Below, one piece after another: positions 18,104 to 25,450 of a stretch of 64,000 nt of DNA. The stretch is from Chitinophaga flava (GTDB lineage Bacteria > Bacteroidota > Bacteroidia > Chitinophagales > Chitinophagaceae). A program made the translations under genes and the position numbers. The stretch covers positions 3,844,001-3,908,000 of the forward strand of contig NZ_QFFJ01000001.1 of the NCBI RefSeq assembly GCF_003308995.1. Direction: 5' to 3'. Below the pieces are notes generated by a model. That model had not been told where the DNA came from. It made no database searches and was given only the letters and a program-made list of their open reading frames with translations. Each line of letters starts with the position of its first letter. Position 1 is the first letter of the stretch.

Positions 18104-19339
18104 ATGCTGACAGTGCTGGCACTGTTGCTCACCACCTTTTCAACCTATGCGCAAAATGCAGGCATGATCCAGCAGGATACTGCCTTGTTCCGTGCATTCG
18201 ACCAGCTGTCCAAAGCAGACAGTAATGTGGTGTCCATACTTCACCTGGGCGATTCCCATGTACAGGCAGGCTATTTCTCTCTGGCCACAGCAGCCCTGCT
18301 GCAACAGCAGTTTGGCTATGCCGGCAGAGGTTTCGTTTTCCCGTACAACCTGGCCGGTACCAACGGTCCCGAAGACTATCGCTGGAACAGTCCATCCCGC
18401 TGGACCATGGAAAGGGTAATAGACCGCTACAAACCACCTGTACTGGGTCCCGGCGCCATCGCCATACAAACACAGGCCGCTCCGGCTCTGTCGTTTACCG
18501 GTAAACAGGACGCTGCCATGGACAACAACTTCCGCAAAGTGCAGCTGCTTTATGATGCCAATACCGACAGCAATAACCTCGTATGTCCTGAAGCTGAGGT
18601 AACGGTAACGGGTATGCCATTTCCCGGCTCCCCGACCATCAGAATGGCTACACTTAACTTCCCTCAGTCTTCCCAGTCCTTCCAGGTACGCTGGGAAAAT
18701 ACAGGCAACCTTCCTTTCCGCTTTTACGGCGCCGTATTCCAGAATGGACATAACGGTGTTTTATATCATAGTGTAGGCATCAACGGTGCCATGTACCAGC
18801 ATTACAACGACCTTAGTAATGTGCTGCTGGCGCAAATGTCGGTATTCCAGCCCCGGCTGGTCATCATCTCCCTGGGTACCAACGAAGCCTATGGTAAGTT
18901 TGACCCCTTGCTGTTCAGAAATGAAATCGACAAAACAGTACAACTGATTCGCCAACAGATGCCTGCCGCCTGCATCCTGCTCACCACCCCGCCAGACTGT
19001 ATGCGGGCTGTGAGAAAAACCACCAGGAAAAAAATAGGCAAGAAAAAATACCGCACTATTCATTCCATCGCCTATTATCCCAATCCGTATATATCCATGG
19101 CAACACAACAGATTGTAGGATATGCCCGGCAACATGGGGTGGCCTGCTGGAATTTTAACGCTGTAAACAGAGACGAGAAAGACCGCTTTGCAGGAGGATG
19201 GGCGTCAGACCATATTCATTTTAATCCAAGAGGATATCAGTTACAGGGACAGCTTCTGTATGAGGCACTGAAACAATCCTATAATCAATATTTACAGGTA
19301 AAAAAGAAAAACCAAGTCAACACGGATGATCGACATTAA
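18104..19339 (+). CDS. Secreted SGNH hydrolase / O-acetyltransferase-like protein
   Basis: This 411-residue protein is of the same general type as its upstream neighbour. The ATG at 18104 is preferred over one at 18068 (which would overlap the upstream gene), because it yields a clean signal peptide (MLTVLALLLTTFSTYAQ) and has GGAAGAAG just before it. SGNH blocks are ILHLGDSHVQAG (nucleophile Ser), IISLGTNEA (Asn) and SDHIHFNPRGYQ (Asp and His). The C-terminus is basic and polar. It overlaps the MBOAT gene by 14 nt, so translation is probably coupled. It is probably the second periplasmic partner in glycan O-acetylation. The substrate is unknown. Confidence 0.8.
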   Translation: MLTVLALLLTTFSTYAQNAGMIQQDTALFRAFDQLSKADSNVVSILHLGDSHVQAGYFSLATAALLQQQFGYAGRGFVFPYNLAGTNGPEDYRWNSPSRWTMERVIDRYKPPVLGPGAIAIQTQAAPALSFTGKQDAAMDNNFRKVQLLYDANTDSNNLVCPEAEVTVTGMPFPGSPTIRMATLNFPQSSQSFQVRWENTGNLPFRFYGAVFQNGHNGVLYHSVGINGAMYQHYNDLSNVLLAQMSVFQPRLVIISLGTNEAYGKFDPLLFRNEIDKTVQLIRQQMPAACILLTTPPDCMRAVRKTTRKKIGKKKYRTIHSIAYYPNPYISMATQQIVGYARQHGVACWNFNAVNRDEKDRFAGGWASDHIHFNPRGYQLQGQLLYEALKQSYNQYLQVKKKNQVNTDDRH

Positions 19340-20798
19340 TAAGCTGTATTCCCTGCTGTTGTACAACCCATCAGATCCGGTACTGTTCAACAGTGCCTTC
19401 TTCTTTTATTTCTTCGCTCTCTTCCTGATGTGTTATCTGGCTGTCAGCCGTAGCCAGGCAGGCAGGGTATGGGTGTACACTGTTTTTTCACTTTATTTCT
19501 TTTATAAGGCCTGCGGCTTTTATGTAGGTCTGGTGGTGCTTTCGGCCATTGTTGACTTTAATCTGTCGCGCTGGATATACTTTACCACCAGTCTACGCGT
19601 CAAAAAATCGTTGCTGATATTCAGTATTCTCCTGAATATCGGGCTGCTGTTCTATTTTAAGTACACCGACTTCTTTATCGGTATCGTCAACGATGTTACC
19701 AGCGGACATATCAGTCCGTTGCACCTGTTGCTGCCTATCGGTATCTCTTTTTATACTTTTGAAAACCTCAGCTATACCATCGATGTGTACCGGGGTGAAA
19801 TAAAACCGGTGAACCGTTTCATGGATTACCTGTTTTTCCTGTCTTTCTTCCCTAAGCTGATGATGGGGCCTATCGTAAGGGCGGCGGACTTTATTCCGCA
19901 GATCTATGAGCCCTACAGGCTCAATGGTGAAGATATCGGTAAAGGAATGGCGCTCATCGTTGGGGGCTTGTTTAAAAAGATTGTTATCTCCGACTTTATC
20001 TATCAGAACTTCGTACAGTATATTTTTGATGACCCCAGCAAACATACCGGCCTGGAATGCCTGTTGGGCGTTTATGGGTACGCGTTAGTGATCTATTGCG
20101 ACTTCTCCGGTTACTCTGATATGGCCATCGGTATTGCCCGTTGGACAGGCTTCAAGATTCCGGCCAACTTCGATTCTCCTTACCAGAGTGCTTCTATCAC
20201 AGAATTCTGGCGCCGCTGGCATATCTCTTTGTCCAGCTGGTTGCGCGACTATCTGTATATCCCGCTGGGCGGTAACCGTAAAGGCAAGGTGCGGCAGTAT
20301 ATCAATCTGGCACTGACTATGCTGATCGGTGGTTTCTGGCATGGTGCCAGCTGGAACTTTATTTTCTGGGGAGGCTTGCATGGTGCGGCACTGGCAATAG
20401 ATAAAGTGAGGATAGACAGCCAGAAAAAACGTAAGGTTACTATCGCCGGTTGGCAGAAAATTGGTGGTATCCTGCTGACATTCCATTTTGTATGTTTCTG
20501 CTGGATCTTCTTTAAGGCAGCTACTTTCCATGATGCATGGGCGCTCATTCATCAGATAGTATACGACTTCCAGCCGGGTATCTTCCTGCAGCTATACGAT
20601 GGTTATGCCGCCGTATTCTGGGTAATGATACTGGGTTTTGTGCTGCATTTCCTGCCTGCCAAAGCAGAGATGCGGATGGCGAATGTGCTGGGCCGGCTGC
20701 CGCTGGCTGGCAGCGTTGCTGTGATGGTGATCTTCATCTGGCTGCTGGTGCAGGTAAAAAGTACCCAGCCTATGATCCCGATCTATTTCCAGTTCTGA
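19326..20798 (+). CDS. MBOAT family O-acyltransferase (AlgI/PatA-like)
   Basis: This 490-residue multi-spanning membrane protein is of the MBOAT family. The conserved core contains SFYTFENLSYTIDVYRGE, FFPKLMMGPIVRA, a DFSGYSDMAIGIA segment, and the catalytic His in MLIGGFWHGASWNFIFWGG. Length and motif order match AlgI and PatA, which move acetyl groups across the inner membrane for O-acetylation of alginate or peptidoglycan. Two SGNH proteins and a peptidoglycan glucosaminidase lie upstream in the same operon, so peptidoglycan or a surface glycan is the likely acceptor (inference). A strong bidirectional terminator follows. Confidence 0.92.
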   Translation: MIDINKLYSLLLYNPSDPVLFNSAFFFYFFALFLMCYLAVSRSQAGRVWVYTVFSLYFFYKACGFYVGLVVLSAIVDFNLSRWIYFTTSLRVKKSLLIFSILLNIGLLFYFKYTDFFIGIVNDVTSGHISPLHLLLPIGISFYTFENLSYTIDVYRGEIKPVNRFMDYLFFLSFFPKLMMGPIVRAADFIPQIYEPYRLNGEDIGKGMALIVGGLFKKIVISDFIYQNFVQYIFDDPSKHTGLECLLGVYGYALVIYCDFSGYSDMAIGIARWTGFKIPANFDSPYQSASITEFWRRWHISLSSWLRDYLYIPLGGNRKGKVRQYINLALTMLIGGFWHGASWNFIFWGGLHGAALAIDKVRIDSQKKRKVTIAGWQKIGGILLTFHFVCFCWIFFKAATFHDAWALIHQIVYDFQPGIFLQLYDGYAAVFWVMILGFVLHFLPAKAEMRMANVLGRLPLAGSVAVMVIFIWLLVQVKSTQPMIPIYFQF

Positions 20799-20811
20799 TG
20801 ATAAAAGATTA

Positions 20812-20859
20812 ATAAAACAAAAAGACGCAAGGAGATCCTTTGCGTCTTTTTTGTTTTAT
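20812..20859. terminator. Bidirectional terminator between convergent genes
   Basis: A left arm of about 22 nt ending AAAGACGCAAGGA (20821-20833) pairs with TCCTTTGCGTCTTT (20836-20849) and the following T-rich tail. Only two single-base bulges break a 20-bp stem, and A- and T-runs lie on the two sides. It serves both the MBOAT gene (+) and the AraC-type regulator (-). Confidence 0.85.
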
Positions 20860-20882
20860 GTCAGTAAGTGCATCGTATGTAT

Positions 20883-21797
20883 TTATTTCTGCCAGGGAAT
20901 AAAGATTTCGGAGCGGTGAGGCTCTGGTAGTGAGATAAAGAAGTTATTGGTGCGCATTTTGAAATTCCCTTCCCTGCAGTTGCTGTTAATGAATTTGTAC
21001 ATGGGAAGTCCTGCTTCAGCAAAGCTAAGTGGCACTTCCAGCTTTTTATAATATCCCTCAGGTATTTGCATGGCCACCAGCTTAAAGCGTTCGTGGTATT
21101 CTACCATAATCTGGTAGTGTGCCTGATCGTTGGACGCAATGTTGGGTAATAGCAGTCCTACGTACATCATCATGCGGTCGTAGGTGGTAACAGGAACAAC
21201 ATCCAGTGTGCCGGTGATGATCCTGGGATTGTCCATTTTAACGGCTGCTATCAGGGACCGGAGCTGTTCTGTATATTTATCCATGTATACCATCATGCCT
21301 CTAACGGGATCGCTGATGCCGGGGAGTATGTTGTAATAAAGGGTGAAGTCGGGCAGTTTTTCATCTGTTGTCCGTTCTATGTTAAAGTATTCTTCGTAGT
21401 CCTGGCGGGAGTCTGTAACGATCCTGGTTTGTTCGAGCGTATGTAGTTCTGCCGGCATATAATCCACCTCCCTGATACTAGTCGGGCTGGCGTTGAACCA
21501 GCCGCGGATTGCTTTGGAAAATGATTCATTGGTATAACCACACTTTTCACTGATATCGCTGATACTGAAATTGCTGTGCCGGAGATATCCAATGCCGGCT
21601 TCCAGTCTGCTGCGTTTAACAAAGTGCAGGTAAGGTTCTCCCATTAGTTTGGCAAACTTGTGCGAGAAATTATCTTTTGAGACTGACAGCATATCTGCAA
21701 CTTTTTGCAGGCTGATATCCATCAAAGGGTGATTTCGGGCATAGGCAATGGCTTGCTGTGCTTTCCATTCCCAGTGTTCCAGAGTTGACGTTTTCAT
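20883..21797 (-). CDS. AraC family transcriptional regulator with C-terminal effector-binding-like domain
   Basis: This 304-residue regulator has its DNA-binding domain at the N-terminus (two helix-turn-helix units, about 5-105: ISLQKVADMLSVSKDNFSHK and FSISDISEKCGYTNESFSKA). The C-terminal half (about 135-304) resembles a GyrI/SOUL-type effector-binding domain, the arrangement of Rob and SoxS-like ligand-responsive regulators. The ATG at 21797 is preferred over an in-frame one at 21818. It diverges from the porin gene at 21928, which makes that gene a plausible target. Ligand unknown. Confidence 0.87.
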   Translation of the reverse strand: MKTSTLEHWEWKAQQAIAYARNHPLMDISLQKVADMLSVSKDNFSHKFAKLMGEPYLHFVKRSRLEAGIGYLRHSNFSISDISEKCGYTNESFSKAIRGWFNASPTSIREVDYMPAELHTLEQTRIVTDSRQDYEEYFNIERTTDEKLPDFTLYYNILPGISDPVRGMMVYMDKYTEQLRSLIAAVKMDNPRIITGTLDVVPVTTYDRMMMYVGLLLPNIASNDQAHYQIMVEYHERFKLVAMQIPEGYYKKLEVPLSFAEAGLPMYKFINSNCREGNFKMRTNNFFISLPEPHRSEIFIPWQK

Positions 21798-21900
21798 AAG
21801 AGGTAATAATCCTATCAATTTAAGCCATTCAACTGGTTTATTGACCTGGACGATGTCGGATTAACGAGGGATTAACCGAACAACATCTCCCTGAAAATCC

Positions 21901-21908
21901 TACTTTTG
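21901..21908 (+). promoter_or_regulatory. -7 promoter box of the porin gene
   Basis: TACTTTTG is a perfect TAnnTTTG box 19 nt before the porin ATG. No good -33 TTG is seen, which would fit a promoter that needs an activator. Confidence 0.45.
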
Positions 21909-21927
21909 CGCAAATTTTTATGAACTG

Positions 21928-23256
21928 ATGCGAATGTTCAGATCTCTTCTCCTGACAGCCCTTCTATCAGGCGCTTTTTCTGTTGCCAGGGCACAATTCC
22001 TGATGGATATGATTGATACAACCACAGAGCTGGGGAAAGGGATGATCGCCATGTACCAGAAATATGACGCGCTGCGTTTCAGTGGTTATATTCAGCCTCA
22101 GTTCCAGCTGGCGGAGGCGAAAGGAATCAGCAGTTATGCCGGTGGCGATTTTCTTCCGGCTGTCAACAATCGTTTTTCGCTGCGTCGTGGGCGTATACGC
22201 GTGGATTATGAACGCTACGACCACAATGATATGCCGGTAGTGCAGTTTGCCTTTCAGTTTGATGGAACAGAGCGGGGCGTGTTTATCCGCGACTTCTATG
22301 GTCGTGTGTTTGAATCCCGCTTTAATATGTTTTCGTTGGCAGGTGGTATGTTTGCCCGGCCTTTTGGTTATGAGGTAAACCTTTCCTCTGCTGATCGTGA
22401 AACGCCGGAGCGTGGCCGCATGTCACAGATACTGATGAAAACGGAGCGGGACCTCGGTGCAATGGTCTCCTTTGAACCTCGCCGGAAAAATCATCCCCTG
22501 CGTTATCTCAAAATAGATGCGGGGCTATTCAACGGGCAGGGACTTACCGGGCCTACCGATTTCGATAGTCATAAGGATTTTATCGGGCGTATAGCCATGA
22601 AGCCTTATCGCTTTAAGGGTAACAAATGGGTGCTGTCTGCCGGTGTTTCTGTATTGTACGGAGGTATGGAGCAGTTTACTCCATCTATTTACCGCATGGG
22701 CACCGTAAACGGACAAAAGGCGTTTGTACTGGATTCCAGCGGGCATAATGTGGGCAGGATCGCGCCCCGTCATTACTACGGAGCCGATGTACAACTGAAG
22801 ATACCTAACGGGCCTGGGAGAGGATATACCCAGTTCAGGGCAGAATATATCCGCGGAACTCAGACAGCTACGGTGAATACAACAGAAACACCTGGTGTGA
22901 TCCCAACAGATGCGCAGGGTAACCGCCTGCCGTTATATATCCGGCGCTTTGATGGTGCTTATCTGTATTTTATACAAAATCTGGCCAGTGACCGGCATCA
23001 GCTGGTAGTCAAATACGACTGGTACGACCCCAATAAGGATGTAAAAGGAAAAGAAATCGGCGCTCCCGACTCCAACCTGACTGCAGCAGATATCCGCTAC
23101 AATACCCTGGGTCTGGGATATATATACTACGCCAACGAACACCTGAAGTTTATGGTGTACTACGATTGGGTGGAGAATGAAAATACAAGTCTGGCAGGCT
23201 TTACCTCCGATGTGAAGGATAATGTGCTGACCTGCCGGATGCAGTTCCGCTTCTGA
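21928..23256 (+). CDS. OprO/OprP-type porin
   Basis: This 442-residue outer-membrane beta-barrel protein has a signal peptide (MFRSLLLTALLSGAFSVARAQ, using the internal Met at 21934 or the first Met). The body shows alternating polar/aromatic strands, for example YDALRFSGYIQPQFQ and RRGRIRVDYERY near the N-terminus, and ends in Phe (MQFRF), the usual outer-membrane assembly signal. It fits the phosphate-selective porin O/P family common in Bacteroidota. It diverges from an AraC-type regulator and converges with a PhoR-like kinase gene only 2 nt away. Phosphate specificity is not shown by the sequence. Confidence 0.85.
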   Translation: MRMFRSLLLTALLSGAFSVARAQFLMDMIDTTTELGKGMIAMYQKYDALRFSGYIQPQFQLAEAKGISSYAGGDFLPAVNNRFSLRRGRIRVDYERYDHNDMPVVQFAFQFDGTERGVFIRDFYGRVFESRFNMFSLAGGMFARPFGYEVNLSSADRETPERGRMSQILMKTERDLGAMVSFEPRRKNHPLRYLKIDAGLFNGQGLTGPTDFDSHKDFIGRIAMKPYRFKGNKWVLSAGVSVLYGGMEQFTPSIYRMGTVNGQKAFVLDSSGHNVGRIAPRHYYGADVQLKIPNGPGRGYTQFRAEYIRGTQTATVNTTETPGVIPTDAQGNRLPLYIRRFDGAYLYFIQNLASDRHQLVVKYDWYDPNKDVKGKEIGAPDSNLTAADIRYNTLGLGYIYYANEHLKFMVYYDWVENENTSLAGFTSDVKDNVLTCRMQFRF

Positions 23257-23258
23257 TA

Positions 23259-24317
23259 TTACAACATTGATTCTTTGCCGGCTTCCATCGTAAAGCCGAA
23301 TGTGCTGCCTATCTCCGGTTTACTACGTACGGTGATGGACTGGTCGTGTGCTTCCACGATATGTTTTACGATGGCCAGCCCCAGGCCTGTACCGCCGATA
23401 TCGCGGCTGCGTGCCCGGTCTGTCCGGTAAAAACGTTCAAATACGCGGGGGAGATGTTCTTCCGCCATACCGATACCGTCGTCAGAGATTTCCACCAGCA
23501 CCCTTTTGTCATCCATGTTGTAGATGCTGGCTACGGTGTGGCCGTCTGGTTTGCCGTATTTGATGGAGTTGTCTACCAGGTTAATGAGTACCTGACGGAT
23601 TTTTTCCTTGTCGGCCAGTACAGGGACAGGCGCTTCGCAACCTTTTTTGATGCTGAATTTAATGCCTTTGGTATTGGCTTTCAGAGAGAGTGTGTCGAAC
23701 ACGTCTTTCAACAGGTCCTGGATAACGAAAGTCTCACTGTTGATGGTCATCTCGCCGCTTTCCAGCTTGGAGATTTCATCCAGGTCGTCTATCAGACGGC
23801 AAAGACGGTCGATATTTTTGGTAGCGTTTTTCAGGAACAGTTTATTCACTGCCGGATCTTCAAGGGCGCCGTCCAGCAGGGTGTGGATGTAGCCCTGTAC
23901 TGCGAAAATGGGCGTTTTAAGCTCATGTGACAGGTTGAGCAGGAACTCTTTCCGGAAAGCTTCATTACGACGCAGGTTTTCCAGTTCTTCCTTTTTCTGG
24001 CTGGCCCACTTTTCCACATCTTCGCTTACCTCTTCAATGGTCTTCAGGGGAAGGATGTTTTTATGGAAAAACTCTTCTCTTTTGGACGCTTTGGTTTGAT
24101 AGATAAACTTGTAGATGAGTTTTATCTTTCTGTAGATGAAGTTCTGTAGCGTATACAGATAGAGGTAGTAAGATACCAGGAAAGTGAGGAGGAAAGCTCC
24201 CAATACTATTTTCCAGTTACCATCCACCAGGTAGCTGCCGAGTGCTATTATGGCTGATAGCACCAAGGCTGTAAATCCCGCCAGTTTTTGCGGGGACAGG
24301 TTTTTTGCTTTAAACAT
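23259..24317 (-). CDS. PhoR-like sensor histidine kinase
   Basis: This 352-residue kinase has two N-terminal membrane helices (about 10-27 and 32-55) with a very short external loop, then a HisKA dimerisation domain with the phosphorylated His in NLSHELKTPIFAV, and a HATPase_c domain (NLVDNSIKYG, DDGIGMAEEHLPRVFERFYR, GGTGLGLAIVKHIVEAH). The Met at 24317 (MFKAKNLSPQKLA) is preferred, because the longer frame adds a non-conserved leader overlapping the region after the response regulator gene. It is the second gene of an operon after the response regulator. The lack of a periplasmic sensor domain is typical of PhoR-like kinases, which sense through a transporter. Confidence 0.9.
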   Translation of the reverse strand: MFKAKNLSPQKLAGFTALVLSAIIALGSYLVDGNWKIVLGAFLLTFLVSYYLYLYTLQNFIYRKIKLIYKFIYQTKASKREEFFHKNILPLKTIEEVSEDVEKWASQKKEELENLRRNEAFRKEFLLNLSHELKTPIFAVQGYIHTLLDGALEDPAVNKLFLKNATKNIDRLCRLIDDLDEISKLESGEMTINSETFVIQDLLKDVFDTLSLKANTKGIKFSIKKGCEAPVPVLADKEKIRQVLINLVDNSIKYGKPDGHTVASIYNMDDKRVLVEISDDGIGMAEEHLPRVFERFYRTDRARSRDIGGTGLGLAIVKHIVEAHDQSITVRSKPEIGSTFGFTMEAGKESML

Positions 24318-24499
24318 ACTCCAGAGTGAGTAATTAGTATAATAGTGGGAAATTACTTTAAATTTCTTTCTTGCCATAAAAAAGCCATTCACCGTCAGCG
24401 CCGGGAATGGGTCGCTTACGGTTAACAATAGTTCTGGTGGAGGAAATACCGGGTTTCCGTCAGAGGAATTTTATTTTTTCAGGAGTCTGCGCTATCCGC

Positions 24500-25183
24500 T
24501 TACATTTCAAATTTATAACCTACTCCTTTTACGGTGGTGATTAGGTCGATCCCTATTTTCTGCCGTATTTTACGAATATGTACATCGATGGTTCGGTCAC
24601 CAACGATCACTTCTGTACCCCATACCTGGTTAAGGATCTCGTTGCGCAGGAATACACGACCTGGTTTGGAGGCGAGTAGCTGTAACAGCTCGAATTCCTT
24701 TTTGGCAAGTATGATTTCCTGACCTTTGTAGGTAACGGTGAATTTTTCCCGGTCTATGATCAGATCGCCCAGCTGCACCTGTGTTTCTTCTGCTTTATGC
24801 AGGCGGCGGAAAAGAGCGTTGATACGGCTTACCAGTAATTTGGGTTTAATAGGCTTGGCGATATAGTCATCGGCGCCCATGTTTAAACCGTCAATTTCAG
24901 ATTTTTCATCGTTGAGCGCTGTCAGAAACAGCACCATGGTATCTTTGAAATCTGGGAGCTTCCTGAGTTCTCGACAGGTGTCGATGCCATTCTTGTTCGG
25001 CATCATTATATCCAGCATGATCAGGTCGGGCCGGAATATTTTTGCTTTCTGTATAGCCTCGCTGCCGTCTTTTGCCGTTACGGTGTCGTAACCTGCCGAT
25101 TTGAGATTGTAGCTGATAATTTCCAGGATGTCCAACTCATCATCTACTACCAGTATTTTACCTGCAACCGCTTGGTCTACCAT
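24500..25183 (-). CDS. PhoB-like OmpR-family response regulator
   Basis: This 227-residue regulator has a receiver domain (about 9-125) with the acidic pair in VVDDELD, the phosphoacceptor Asp in LIMLDIMMP, Thr in LFLTALN and Lys in YIAKPIKP. The C-terminal winged helix (about 135-227) has KKEFELLQLLASKPGRVF and VGDRTIDVHIRKIRQKIG. It lies upstream of the kinase gene on the same strand, so the two form a two-component pair. The arrangement and the nearby O/P-type porin suggest phosphate control, but this is inference. Confidence 0.93.
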   Translation of the reverse strand: MVDQAVAGKILVVDDELDILEIISYNLKSAGYDTVTAKDGSEAIQKAKIFRPDLIMLDIMMPNKNGIDTCRELRKLPDFKDTMVLFLTALNDEKSEIDGLNMGADDYIAKPIKPKLLVSRINALFRRLHKAEETQVQLGDLIIDREKFTVTYKGQEIILAKKEFELLQLLASKPGRVFLRNEILNQVWGTEVIVGDRTIDVHIRKIRQKIGIDLITTVKGVGYKFEM

Positions 25184-25450
25184 AAAAAATTTGCTTTAAT
25201 AAAGACGGCACAAAATTAAACAGCCGGTTCCGTGATTAATGGAAAATTAACATTATGAAATTGTTAATTCAATACCACTCTTTTTTCTGTTGAATGCCAG
25301 CAAGTTACATAGAATTTTAGCAGTATATGATATCTATATATTTTTCTATCCGTATATTTCTGATTCTGATACAATAGCAGCTGATCCTTCGCAGCTATGA
25401 TAAATTGGTTGTAAATTTGCTATTTGGTCGGAGTGAAAAGTACATCTACA

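Noticed and set aside
23346..23930. 194-codon plus-strand frame inside the histidine kinase gene
   Set aside because: Antisense to the conserved HATPase and HisKA domains, so it is a shadow.
24318..24428. 37-codon N-terminal extension of the histidine kinase
   Set aside because: The extension looks non-conserved, while the Met at 24317 starts the usual short cytoplasmic tail before the first helix.
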